A stretch of DNA of 36,962 bases from positions 1 through 36,962 of IMG/VR virus record IMGVR_UViG_3300013131_002818; one strand, given 5' to 3'. This document shows, in pieces, positions 8,882-16,476 of the stretch; the first letter of the stretch is position 1; the number at the start of each line of letters is the position of its first letter. The DNA is from a virus. The notes beneath the pieces were generated by a model that had not been told where the DNA came from, ran no database searches, and saw only the letters and a program-made list of their open reading frames with translations. Position numbers and translations under genes: made by a program.

Positions 8882-9206
8882 TTTTAACATTACCTTTACC
8901 AAAGCAGCACTTGGGGAAATGAAGAAGTTCGCAGAAGCAGAAAATGCAAACTACTTCCGTGTATCTGTATTACCAGGTGGATGTTCTGGTTTCAAATACG
9001 ATTTCAATTTAATAGACAATCCAGAAGAAGATGATGTAGTAATTGAACAAGAAAATGGAGTAAAGGTAGTTATAGACCCATTCTCTACATCATATCTCAA
9101 CGGAACATTAGTACATTATGTGATGTCCATGCAGGCATCGGGATTCACATTCCAGAACCCGAACTCAACAGCAAAATGTGGTTGCGGAAGTAGTTTCGCA
9201 GCGTAA
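8856..9206 (+). CDS. A-type iron-sulfur carrier (IscA/ErpA/HesB family)
   Basis: A 116-residue protein with the three invariant family cysteines: C43 in PGGCSGFKY and C108/C110 in KCGCGSSF at the C-terminus. The family binds Fe-S clusters or iron and delivers them to apoproteins. I use ATG 8856, after the purine-rich AAGGGGGAGAA; a longer reading upstream has no homology. It overlaps dut and is followed 9 bases later by a 2OG-Fe(II) oxygenase, so iron handling is a possible shared theme. The true client is unknown; the PD-(D/E)XK nuclease at 28 kb has a cysteine cluster that might carry an Fe-S centre. Confidence 0.93.
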   Translation: MDSAQQATDFNITFTKAALGEMKKFAEAENANYFRVSVLPGGCSGFKYDFNLIDNPEEDDVVIEQENGVKVVIDPFSTSYLNGTLVHYVMSMQASGFTFQNPNSTAKCGCGSSFAA

Positions 9207-9215
9207 GGAGGTTTT

Positions 9216-9782
9216 ATGACAAAGAAGGTTGTAAACTGGCTATTTCAAGTACCCGTAGGAATTTATGACTTATCATATCTTGTAACAGAAAATATCAATA
9301 AAACGTTACAAGGTATCGGGTACACTGAAAATGATTTGGTTGATGGTATTCGGGGTAATCAAGACCCAAGTAAACTACCAGAACTCAAATATTTGTATGA
9401 TGAGTTTCAAAAGTACGTAGACGATTATTCAGCAGAAATAGGTATTCAAACAAGTTATATTTACGAAAGCTGGATGAATATTTTAACTATGAATGGTTCT
9501 GTTGGTGTACATCGTCACTATGAAAGTGTAATCAGCGCAGCATATTACCCATACGTTGATGAAGGAAGTGCACCAATCGTATTCGTTAGTGCAACAGAAG
9601 GATACAGGATGTTGGATGTACAACACACAGCACCTAACGCTCCTGGAAAATATACGTCAAATGTAGAAAGGGTAGAAGCAAAGACAGGTCAACTCGTGTT
9701 ATTCCCAGGGTGGTTACAACATTATGTCCCACCCAATAAAACTAATATGAGAATCACTTTAAGTTTCAACACCAAATACTAA
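9216..9782 (+). CDS. 2-oxoglutarate/Fe(II)-dependent oxygenase
   Basis: A 188-residue protein of the phage-abundant 2OG-Fe(II) oxygenase group resembling TIGR02466. Probable ligands are H99 and H101 in VGVHRHYES, H169 in PGWLQHYVPP and R179 in NMRITLSFN, the 2OG-binding arginine. The FPGWLQHYVPPN signature is characteristic. Such enzymes hydroxylate proteins, nucleic acids or small molecules; the substrate here is unknown. A very strong ribosome binding site, AAGGAGG, precedes the ATG. Two other possible iron-dependent hydroxylases are encoded at 17547 and 19366. Confidence 0.82.
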   Translation: MTKKVVNWLFQVPVGIYDLSYLVTENINKTLQGIGYTENDLVDGIRGNQDPSKLPELKYLYDEFQKYVDDYSAEIGIQTSYIYESWMNILTMNGSVGVHRHYESVISAAYYPYVDEGSAPIVFVSATEGYRMLDVQHTAPNAPGKYTSNVERVEAKTGQLVLFPGWLQHYVPPNKTNMRITLSFNTKY

Positions 9783-9804
9783 TATATGAACCTTTTGATT
9801 ACGT

Positions 9805-10191
9805 ATGGCTCGTAAAAAACAAGAGAAACGAGTAATAGGTAACAAAATTGAGAAAACGGTTTCGACAATACTAACGAGATTAAATCTTCCATTTGAAGAG
9901 CAAGTCTCGGTAGACAAATATACCGTTGACTTTTTGGTAAATAGGAAGTATATTGTTGAATGTTATGGTGACTTCTGGCACTGTAATCCACAGCAATATA
10001 CTTCTTCGTATTTTAATCGTGGTAAAAAGAAAACTGCGGAAGAAATATGGCAACGAGATACAGAACGAAAAAAGAAATTTGAAGAAATGGGATATAAGTT
10101 TCTGTGTTTGTGGGAAAATGATATACGAAACAATCCCAAGATTATTCAGTCAAAAATAAAGAAACACATAAAATTAGATGAGGGGTTATGA
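9805..10191 (+). CDS. Vsr-like / EDxHD-family endonuclease
   Basis: A 128-residue nuclease of the very-short-patch-repair fold. Features in order: E31/E32 (LPFEEQ), D42 in the strand TVDFLVN, ECYGDFWHCNP (52-62), and the C-terminal RDTERKKKFEEMGYKFLCLWEND that aligns with the RD....GW.V..WE end of Vsr proteins. D42, D56 and H59 are the likely catalytic set. Phage proteins of this type include free-standing homing endonucleases such as I-Bth0305I, so it may be a selfish homing gene instead of a mismatch nickase. There is no clear ribosome binding site before the ATG, and its stop overlaps the next start. Confidence 0.75.
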   Translation: MARKKQEKRVIGNKIEKTVSTILTRLNLPFEEQVSVDKYTVDFLVNRKYIVECYGDFWHCNPQQYTSSYFNRGKKKTAEEIWQRDTERKKKFEEMGYKFLCLWENDIRNNPKIIQSKIKKHIKLDEGL

Positions 10192-10619
10192 GAATTTTGT
10201 TATTTGGATTACCTGGTTCTGGAAAGACTACATTAGCAGAAAAATTAGTAAAGCTTCTCCCCAACGCAGGACATTTAAACGCCGATGCCATCCGTAAGGC
10301 ATTCGAGGATTGGGATTTTAGCCCAGCGGGTCGAGCACGTCAAGCATTACGTATGCGGACGATGGCTGATAACTTATTAGAAGATCGTGTAGATTATGTG
10401 GTCGCAGATTTCGTGGCTCCAACTCGTGAGTTACGTGCAATCTACGAACCACATTTTTGTGTATGGATGGACACGATTACCGAAGGACGCTTTGAAGATA
10501 CGAACAAGGCGTGGCAAGTCCCACAAGCGGACGAATACAATATTCGTATCACTGAATTCAACTCAGATATAGAGGCAGAAAAACTATGCAATTTAATTCT
10601 AAAGCACCCACGGGGTTGA
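10188..10619 (+). CDS. Adenylylsulfate (APS) kinase-like P-loop protein
   Basis: A 143-residue P-loop kinase with Walker A GLPGSGKT at 7-14 and the CysC-like segment LNADAIRKAF followed by SPAGRARQALRM, which corresponds to the APS-binding part of APS kinases. If active it would phosphorylate APS to PAPS, the universal sulfate donor. It is shorter than most CysC proteins (about 175-200). The C-terminal part (PTRELRAIYEP, WMDTITEGRFEDTNKAW) is compatible with the family but diverged, so another small-molecule kinase is possible. It overlaps an HxGH nucleotidyltransferase by 34 bases. Two sulfotransferase-like genes at 24.0 and 25.5 kb could be PAPS consumers. Confidence 0.7.
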   Translation: MRILLFGLPGSGKTTLAEKLVKLLPNAGHLNADAIRKAFEDWDFSPAGRARQALRMRTMADNLLEDRVDYVVADFVAPTRELRAIYEPHFCVWMDTITEGRFEDTNKAWQVPQADEYNIRITEFNSDIEAEKLCNLILKHPRG

Positions 10620-10942
10620 TGATTGGACGCTTTCAGCCGTGGCACAAGGGACATCGTACTCTTTTCGAGAAGATTCTTGGAAAGGAAGGTCAAGTTTGTA
10701 TTGTGGTGCGTGACACGCAGGGAACAAGTGATAAAGACCCTTTTGATGCCGAAGCTGTGGTCACTAACATCCATCACGACTTGGAAGCAGATTATCACGG
10801 GAAGTATACGATACACGTGTTACCAAACATCACAGGTGTATATTATGGGCGTGATGTGGGTTACAAGGTCGAACAACTCAAACTGGATGATGAAATCGAA
10901 GCTATTAGCGCCACAAAGATTCGTAAGGAAATGGGGGTGTAA
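10586..10942 (+). CDS. HxGH nucleotidyltransferase (cytidylyltransferase/NMNAT-like)
   Basis: A 118-residue nucleotidyltransferase-fold protein with GRFQPWHKGH at 14-23 (HxGH motif) and ISATKIR at 107-113, the second nucleotide-binding motif of this superfamily. The GRFQP form is typical of NMN adenylyltransferase and NadR-like enzymes, but the protein is small and its second substrate is uncertain. ATP sulfurylase shares the fold, so overlap with the APS-kinase-like gene invites the idea of APS synthesis; the motif details do not specifically support that. ATG 10586 follows GAGGCAG. The next gene starts at its TAATG stop. Confidence 0.78.
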   Translation: MQFNSKAPTGLMIGRFQPWHKGHRTLFEKILGKEGQVCIVVRDTQGTSDKDPFDAEAVVTNIHHDLEADYHGKYTIHVLPNITGVYYGRDVGYKVEQLKLDDEIEAISATKIRKEMGV

Positions 10943-11157
10943 TGGTCCATGTAAAACGCCATATTGCGAAGGCAATATCCTACCGAATACTCGGAACACT
11001 CCAGACAATAACAATCGGGTATATATTCACAGGTAATATAGTTATTTCCTCTACTATTGGCGTCACCGAATTGTGTGTGAAACCAATAATATATTTTTTT
11101 CATGAACGCGTGTGGTACAAGCACATTAAGTTTGGAGTTGACAAACACGAGGACTAA
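10942..11157 (+). CDS. DUF2061-like small membrane protein
   Basis: A 71-residue protein whose start, HIAKAISYRILGTLQT, matches the conserved KA.SYR...T pattern of DUF2061 proteins, followed by a hydrophobic hairpin of two probable transmembrane segments (about 16-30 and 36-53) and the ending FFHERVWYKHIKFG, also typical. Function is unknown. It is translationally coupled to the nucleotidyltransferase (TAATG) and so belongs to the APS-kinase-like cluster, which hints at transport or membrane tethering linked to that pathway. Confidence 0.8.
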   Translation: MVHVKRHIAKAISYRILGTLQTITIGYIFTGNIVISSTIGVTELCVKPIIYFFHERVWYKHIKFGVDKHED

Positions 11158-11169
11158 GGTTATATTTCT

Positions 11170-11466
11170 ATGAGATTGATGTGGGTATTTATATTCCAAG
11201 TATTATTCAATATTTTTAAGGTATTGGAAATACGATTTACTTTACAACACAACGTGCGTAAGTTGTTAGTAAACTCCGTATGGATAAACTTGATGGCACT
11301 TGGGTCAACCTTTTTTTCAGTTGACGAGTTGTTGAAAGGAAACTTCTGGGTGATTATATTCTATATCTCTGGAAGTGTGGCTGGTAAATACATCGGCATG
11401 AACTTGGAAATAACACCAAAGAAGAAAAACAAAAGAGGTTTTCGTGTATCAGAATATTTTTATTGA
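11170..11466 (+). CDS. Small integral membrane protein, unknown function
   Basis: A 98-residue protein with an apolar N-terminal segment (WVFIFQVLFNIF), a middle apolar region (VNSVWINLMALGSTFFSV) and a third (FWVIIFYISGSVAGKYIGM), so probably three membrane passes, and a basic tail PKKKNKRGF. The GSVAGKYIG glycine motif and topology resemble the protein at 31852 (GSVVGSYLG), so the two may be distant paralogues. I recognise no named family with certainty; DUF5698/YebE-like proteins have similar glycine motifs. The last 23 bases overlap the polymerase gene. Confidence 0.75.
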   Translation: MRLMWVFIFQVLFNIFKVLEIRFTLQHNVRKLLVNSVWINLMALGSTFFSVDELLKGNFWVIIFYISGSVAGKYIGMNLEITPKKKNKRGFRVSEYFY

Positions 11467-13966
11467 AGATGGTGAAGGTCGTGGTATAGTGCATCTTTGG
11501 GATGACCAGAACGGCTATACCACGTTGCCGTTTTCGCAGTTTGATTACGCATATAAAGCTGACCGCAACGGGTCAAAATTAAGTATGACAGGTGTTCGGG
11601 TCAGCAAGACCAAGATGTATAAGTGGGATGACCCTACCCTATTCGAAAGTGATGTTCCTCGTGAGACTCGTGTGTTGACCGATTTGTATTTAAACGAGGA
11701 TAATCCATCTACGGGACACAAAGTAATTTTCTTCGACATTGAGGTGTCGATGGAAAATGGCATCCCGAATATTGAAAACCCCAACAACGAAGTTACCGCT
11801 ATTACTCTCTACGATAATATCACGAAAGAGTATAATGTCCTTGTGCTCGATAAATCGGGTACACGGAGTGATTTCAGTCACAACGATATTCACACCTTCT
11901 TCTTTAAAGATGAAGTAGACCTCCTCTACAAGTTTATTGATGTGTATGAAGCTATCGGTCCCACGATTATCACGGGATGGAATAGTGATTACTTCGATGT
12001 GCCTTATCTCTATAACCGACTCAAACAGCAGTGTGGGAACGGAATTGCCAATCGGTTGTCTCCTATCGGGAAAATGAAGTATTCCAAGTTCCGTAAGAAG
12101 TGGTTGATTGCGGGTGTCTGTTCACTTGATTATCTTGACCTCTATAAGAAGTTTACCTACGGACAACAGCAGAACTATCGTCTTGATACGATTGGTCGCA
12201 TCGAAGTTGGAATGGGTAAGGTAGAATATGATGGGTCATTGGACGAACTATTCCGTAATGACTTGGAAAAGTTTATTGATTACAACGTACAAGACGTGCG
12301 TATTATCGTAGAAATCGACAAGAAGATGAAGTTGATTGAGTTGGTTCGTGGTATATGCCATGTCGGGCACGTACAATACGAAGATTATTGTTATAGTTCG
12401 AAGTTCTTGGAAGGTACGATTATTACATACCTCCACCGAAAGGGATTGGTAGTCAGCAATAAACCAGCAGATGGCCGTGAACTGATGAACGAACGTGTCG
12501 AAAACGATGATGAAGGGTTTGCGGGAGCATATGTGAAACCTCCTGTTCCTGGATTGTATGATTGGGTCTATTCCCTCGACTTGCAATCTCTATATCCGTC
12601 GATTATTATGTCCCTTAACATTTCACCAGAAACTAAGCGTGGGTTCGTCACGAATTGGGATGTGGAAAAGCATCGTAGGGGTGAGATTGATACGTATATC
12701 ATTCGTGAGAAGGACAGTGATACTGTGATCAAACTTCCACGAGAAAACTTCATGCAGTTTATGGAGAAAGCTAATCTCTACATCAGTTCGAATGGGGTAA
12801 TGTATGATAGTAGTAAGATGGGGATTATTCCAGAGGTTCTCGACAAGTGGTTTGCAGAACGTGTTGAATTCAAGAACTTGATGAAGAAGTACAAGAACGA
12901 GGGAAATATGGAGTTGGCAGAGTTCTATGATAGACGCCAGCATATCCAAAAGATTTTCCTTAACTCTCTGTATGGTGTGTTGGGACTACCCATCTTTCGT
13001 TTCTTTGATATTGATAACGCCCTTGCGGTCACGGCAACTGGTCAAGATGTGATTAAGAATAGTGCAGACTTTGCAAACAAGTTGTATACCGATAAGTTAA
13101 AAGACGAGAATGATTATTGTATCTATATTGATACCGACTCGTTGTATTTCTCATCGAAGGCATTACTTCCAGAGAACGCAGAACCCAAGGAATTTACGAT
13201 TAAACTGGCTCGTGCGGTCGAAAAGAAATTGAACGATTACTATGATGTGATGGTAAAGGAATTGTTCTTCTGTGATAAGCACCGACTTTATATCAAGGGT
13301 GAGTCGGTTGCAAGTAAGGGATTATGGATTGCTAAGAAGCGATACGCAATGAATGCGGTATATGATTTGGAGTCTAACATCGATATTGACAATAAGATTA
13401 AGATTAAGGGTCTTGACGTTGTTCGGTCAACCTTCCCACCGGCGTTCCGTGCATTTATGAATGGGGTGTTAAAGGATGTCTTGGGTGGTATTAGTAAAGT
13501 TGATATGGATAAGAAGGTGTTAGAGTTCCGTGAGAAGTTAAATGACGAACCTTACATTAATGTCGCACGGAACACCTCGGTCAAGAACATCAGTGAATAC
13601 GAGAAGGGAACGGGGAAGCAACTGAATGAGTTTAAGAAGGGTACCCCTGCGCACGTCAAGGCGTGTATTAGCTATAATAAACTTCTCCATCACTTCAAGA
13701 TACAGAACAAATACGAGAAAATTAGTGACGGTGAAAAAATTAAGTATGTATATCTCACGAATAATCCTTGGAACCTTGAAACTATCGCGGTGAAGGGTTA
13801 TAATGATCCAAAGGAAATCACGGATATTGCAGAGCAGTATATTGATTACGAAGCCTTGTTCGTCAACGAGTTAAAGAAGAAGTTGGAAGATTTTTATAGT
13901 GCAATGAATTGGGGATTACTCCCAACCGATGTCAACCAAAAAGCAGATGAGTTCTTCTCATTTTAA
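11444..13966 (+). CDS. 43: Family B DNA polymerase with proofreading exonuclease (gp43-like)
   Basis: Replicative polymerase, 840 residues. Exonuclease motifs: ExoI FFDIE (D98, E100), ExoII TGWNSDYFDVPYL (about 177-189) and ExoIII YNVQDV (D284). Polymerase motifs: A SLDLQSLYPS (377-386), B KIFLNSLYG (503-511), C YIDTDS (561-566). All catalytic carboxylates are present. The C-terminus, FSF, may be the clamp-binding tail as in T4 gp43. The start is GTG at 11444 after AAAAGAGG, overlapping the previous gene by 23 bases. T4 has regA and 62 directly upstream of 43; neither is here, and clamp genes lie 6 kb downstream. Confidence 0.98.
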   Translation: MYQNIFIEDGEGRGIVHLWDDQNGYTTLPFSQFDYAYKADRNGSKLSMTGVRVSKTKMYKWDDPTLFESDVPRETRVLTDLYLNEDNPSTGHKVIFFDIEVSMENGIPNIENPNNEVTAITLYDNITKEYNVLVLDKSGTRSDFSHNDIHTFFFKDEVDLLYKFIDVYEAIGPTIITGWNSDYFDVPYLYNRLKQQCGNGIANRLSPIGKMKYSKFRKKWLIAGVCSLDYLDLYKKFTYGQQQNYRLDTIGRIEVGMGKVEYDGSLDELFRNDLEKFIDYNVQDVRIIVEIDKKMKLIELVRGICHVGHVQYEDYCYSSKFLEGTIITYLHRKGLVVSNKPADGRELMNERVENDDEGFAGAYVKPPVPGLYDWVYSLDLQSLYPSIIMSLNISPETKRGFVTNWDVEKHRRGEIDTYIIREKDSDTVIKLPRENFMQFMEKANLYISSNGVMYDSSKMGIIPEVLDKWFAERVEFKNLMKKYKNEGNMELAEFYDRRQHIQKIFLNSLYGVLGLPIFRFFDIDNALAVTATGQDVIKNSADFANKLYTDKLKDENDYCIYIDTDSLYFSSKALLPENAEPKEFTIKLARAVEKKLNDYYDVMVKELFFCDKHRLYIKGESVASKGLWIAKKRYAMNAVYDLESNIDIDNKIKIKGLDVVRSTFPPAFRAFMNGVLKDVLGGISKVDMDKKVLEFREKLNDEPYINVARNTSVKNISEYEKGTGKQLNEFKKGTPAHVKACISYNKLLHHFKIQNKYEKISDGEKIKYVYLTNNPWNLETIAVKGYNDPKEITDIAEQYIDYEALFVNELKKKLEDFYSAMNWGLLPTDVNQKADEFFSF

Positions 13967-13975
13967 GAGGTTATT

Positions 13976-14815
13976 ATGGAAAAAGACAAGAACATAACAG
14001 TATATAGAACATTCGATAACAAACCACTTCCTGGATGGCAGTTCCACGCAGCACCACCAAAGCGTGCATGGATGGACGAATATATCCACATGTATCGTTG
14101 TCTCCCTATGACGATAGCAAATCAAAACGGATGGGTTATTGAGTGTCCGTGTGATATACAAGCAGTGTGGTTTGGTAGTCAAGATAGACGTAGTATGCAT
14201 TTTTGGGTTGATCCTGAATATAATAGCGTTATGAATTCTGAAAATCATTGGGTTAAATGTCACTTTGTTGGTGGTGTGATTACATTTGAATTTGATTTTA
14301 TTATCAGAACCCCTCCTGGTGTAAATTTACTTGTTCGGGGTGCTCCAAACTTCTTTGTTAATGGGGCAGTACCACTCGAAGGTGTTGTAGAAACAGATTG
14401 GTTAAACTACTCATTCACTATGAATTGGAGAGTTACCGAACCTAATAAGATTATCTACTTTAAAAAGGGTGACCCAATTTGTTTCCTACAACCGATTCCA
14501 CATAACTATGCAGAAAAGTTTGATTTTAACATTGACTTCTTGAATAATAATCCAGAGTTAGCAGAAAAGTTTCACGCATACCATGCATCACGTGCTAATT
14601 TCTCTGAAAGTAAAAAGGCTGGCAAGCATAATGAAGATTGGCAACGACATTATTTCAATGGTACTGACGTAAAAAGTGGTATAAAAATGGGAACTGATTC
14701 GCACGCTATTAAACTTAATATTAAAGAACCCGCCAGCCAAAACTTGATTGCAGAAGAACAATTTACAAAACCTACACACACAGATGTTGTTCCTAACTTG
14801 AAAGTTGTTAAATAG
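13976..14815 (+). CDS. DUF6065-like protein of unknown function
   Basis: A 279-residue protein with the pattern I associate with DUF6065: ITVYRTFDNKPLPGWQFHAAP near the start, then RAWMDE, CLPMTIANQNGW and ECPCDIQAVW within the first 65 residues. A beta-rich middle contains RGAPNFF and a short acidic-aromatic section DWLNYSFTMNWR. The final 60 residues are polar and probably disordered. No catalytic motif is obvious. It starts after AAGAGG 9 bases beyond the polymerase stop and ends a transcription unit: a 109-base gap with a promoter-like element follows. Confidence 0.8.
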   Translation: MEKDKNITVYRTFDNKPLPGWQFHAAPPKRAWMDEYIHMYRCLPMTIANQNGWVIECPCDIQAVWFGSQDRRSMHFWVDPEYNSVMNSENHWVKCHFVGGVITFEFDFIIRTPPGVNLLVRGAPNFFVNGAVPLEGVVETDWLNYSFTMNWRVTEPNKIIYFKKGDPICFLQPIPHNYAEKFDFNIDFLNNNPELAEKFHAYHASRANFSESKKAGKHNEDWQRHYFNGTDVKSGIKMGTDSHAIKLNIKEPASQNLIAEEQFTKPTHTDVVPNLKVVK

Positions 14816-14866
14816 TATTATTTTAAATTACATATATTTTTAATTAATATCTTATAATAGATACAC

Positions 14867-14895
14867 TTGACAAAATGGGGGATGTGTGATATATT
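14867..14895 (+). promoter_or_regulatory. Sigma70-type promoter with extended -10
   Basis: TTGACA at 14867-14872, a 17-base spacer, and TATATT at 14890-14895 preceded by TGA (extended -10). This is a near-consensus host-type promoter in the largest regulatory gap among the protein genes, pointing at the two small membrane-protein genes and the ligase. Confidence 0.7.
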
Positions 14896-14906
14896 TCATA
14901 CATCCC
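14879..14906 (+). promoter_or_regulatory. 11-bp inverted repeat enclosing the -10 box (operator or hairpin)
   Basis: Arms 14879-14889 and 14896-14906 pair over 11 positions with a single G-T wobble, and the 6-base loop 14890-14895 is exactly the -10 hexamer TATATT. It could be an operator for a dimeric repressor. It could also form an RNA hairpin ending the upstream unit, but the following bases (TTATTCTTTGG) are a poor U-tract. Confidence 0.6.
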
Positions 14907-14924
14907 TTATTCTTTGGAGGTAGT

Positions 14925-15026
14925 ATGGATGCTATTGGTATCTGGTTGAGCAGAGGGAACGCTGGATGGGTATCTGCCGCCATCGGGTTCGCTATCATGA
15001 TTTACTTGGTTTGGAAGAGGGTCTAA
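14925..15026 (+). CDS. 33-residue single-pass membrane protein
   Basis: Tiny ORF: ATG 14925 with ribosome binding site GGAGG at 14916-14920. The product begins MDAIGIWLSRGNAGWV and has one hydrophobic segment (about 14-30, SAAIGFAIMIYLVW) ending in KRV. It is the first gene after a near-consensus promoter and its stop is one base before the next ATG. Size and topology fit small phage membrane effectors, but no function can be assigned. Confidence 0.65.
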   Translation: MDAIGIWLSRGNAGWVSAAIGFAIMIYLVWKRV

Positions 15027-15027
15027 T

Positions 15028-15150
15028 ATGCTATTCAAGGTCGGTGTCGTTCTCGTATGTGGGTTTGCCATCTTCGTGTTGATTAGCGCAATGTATGCCC
15101 ATATTAGTTATTACCTTATCAAGAAAGACGAGGAGCGTGATATCTCATGA
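15028..15150 (+). CDS. 40-residue single-pass membrane protein
   Basis: Second micro-ORF: MLFKVGVVLVCGFAIFVLIS is a membrane segment, then a polar tail ending KKDEERDIS. Its TGA stop (15148-15150) overlaps the ligase ATG at 15147, so the three genes form a coupled set. Upstream AAGAGGG (about 15015-15021) serves as ribosome binding site. Function unknown. Confidence 0.65.
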   Translation: MLFKVGVVLVCGFAIFVLISAMYAHISYYLIKKDEERDIS

Positions 15151-16247
15151 AGATTATCAAGTCAAGTGATTGGTTGATTTCCGAAAACAAGAATGGTGGT
15201 GAGAAGTTCTGGCGGTTGCATATCGTCAAGGATGGAACCGACTACTATACCCAGACCGAATGGTATCAGATTACCAAGACAGGTCGTACGTCGAAGCAGC
15301 AGATGTCGGAACCCTACTACGCCGAACCGACAAATGTTGGTCGGTCAAACGAACGTAACTCACAAGAGCAGGCAGACTTCGAGTTTGACGCCGTAATCAA
15401 GAAGCAACGGGACAAGGGATTCCGTGCAAAGGGTGAACGGAAGAATGTTCGTCCGATGCCAATGCTCGCTCATAAGTTTACTGACCATAAGGGGAAGATG
15501 GAGTTTCCTGTCTACGTCCAGCCCAAGCTCAACGGCATGCGTATGTTGTTTGATGGTGAAAACGGGTGGAGTCGTGGAAACAAGGAAGTTATTCCCGAGG
15601 TTATTCAACACTTGAAGTTTGATACGGGTGGATATATTCTTGATGGTGAGCTAATGCTTCCTAATAATGTTCTACTCCAAGAGAGTATGACGGCAATCAA
15701 GAAGTATCGTCCAGAGTTGTCTCCCAAGTTGCTGTATCACGTATATGATGTGGTGTTGCCTGAGCAGCACTATGATAATCGTATGGAAATCTTGGATACA
15801 ATCTTTATGGATGCACCGAAGAACGTGGTCAGGGTCAAGACCGTCAAGGTTGAGGACGAGTCGCAGGTATCCCACCTTCACCAGTTGTTTGTGCAGGATG
15901 GATATGAGGGAACGATGGTTCGTGACCCGTTGGCAAACTATGAAATCAATAAGCGTTCCTATTCACTACTTAAACTAAAGGACTTTACAGATGCAGAGTA
16001 TCGTATTGTTGATGTTATTGACGGGGATGGGAGTGATAGAGGTTTGGCAATCTTCATTCTGGAAGCCGAACGTGGTATGCTTTTCAATTGCCGTCCAGAG
16101 GGTTCGCAGGAAAATCGTGCAGAGTTATTCAAGAATCGTCGTTCGCTTATTGGCAAGTATTTAACGGTTCGGTATTTTGAGTTGAGTAAGGATGGTATTC
16201 CTATTTTTCCAGTTGGTGTCTCTATTCGTGAATGGGGGGAGTTCTAA
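15147..16247 (+). CDS. ATP-dependent DNA ligase with N-terminal WGR-like domain
   Basis: Seals nicks by adenylyl transfer. The nucleophile is K127 in QPKLNGMR (motif I KxxG); motif III is LDGEL (165-169), followed by EGTMVRDP (motif IV) and LLKLKDF (motif V). The last about 70 residues form an OB-like domain (LFNCRPEGS, LTVRYFELSKDG). Residues 1-90, containing EKFWRLHIV, YTQTEWYQITKTGR and FEFDAVIKKQRDKGF, look like a WGR domain, a nucleic-acid-binding module known from PARPs and fused to some phage ligases. Length is 366. It would join fragments processed by the RNase H at 2.3 kb. Confidence 0.93.
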   Translation: MKIIKSSDWLISENKNGGEKFWRLHIVKDGTDYYTQTEWYQITKTGRTSKQQMSEPYYAEPTNVGRSNERNSQEQADFEFDAVIKKQRDKGFRAKGERKNVRPMPMLAHKFTDHKGKMEFPVYVQPKLNGMRMLFDGENGWSRGNKEVIPEVIQHLKFDTGGYILDGELMLPNNVLLQESMTAIKKYRPELSPKLLYHVYDVVLPEQHYDNRMEILDTIFMDAPKNVVRVKTVKVEDESQVSHLHQLFVQDGYEGTMVRDPLANYEINKRSYSLLKLKDFTDAEYRIVDVIDGDGSDRGLAIFILEAERGMLFNCRPEGSQENRAELFKNRRSLIGKYLTVRYFELSKDGIPIFPVGVSIREWGEF

Positions 16248-16471
16248 TGCCAAACATTATGGTTCCGTTGGATTGGGAAACGGTGGATAACATCGTTGTG
16301 ATGCAGGTCAAGGAAATGAAGGACAGTCTGGAAGGATATCTTATCCAAGTCCAGAATAACAAGAAGGGGACTGTCTTTGATTTGGATTATAAGAAGGATA
16401 TGAAGCAAATCAAGGAACATATCAAAGCGTGTGAGTTGATTTACGCATACTTTGGTGGAAACAACAAGTAG
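16247..16471 (+). CDS. Small protein of unknown function
   Basis: A 74-residue protein starting MPNIMVPLDWETVDNIVV. ATG 16247 shares a base with the ligase stop and follows GGGGGAG; the in-frame ATG at 16232 lies inside that ribosome binding site and is less likely. The middle is rich in Lys and Glu and probably helical (DLDYKKDMKQIKEHIKACE). No family recognised. Its stop is 5 bases before the tRNA-like element. Confidence 0.75.
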   Translation: MPNIMVPLDWETVDNIVVMQVKEMKDSLEGYLIQVQNNKKGTVFDLDYKKDMKQIKEHIKACELIYAYFGGNNK

Positions 16472-16476
16472 TAGTC

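Noticed and set aside
10586-10942. ATP sulfurylase (sulfate adenylyltransferase)
   Set aside because: The HxGH fold fits, but GRFQPWHKGH and the short length are closer to NMN adenylyltransferase-like proteins; specificity cannot be claimed.
14853-14858. TATAAT as an alternative promoter upstream of the small membrane genes
   Set aside because: The best -35 (TTACAT) is 19 bases away; the TTGACA/TATATT pair just downstream is clearly better.
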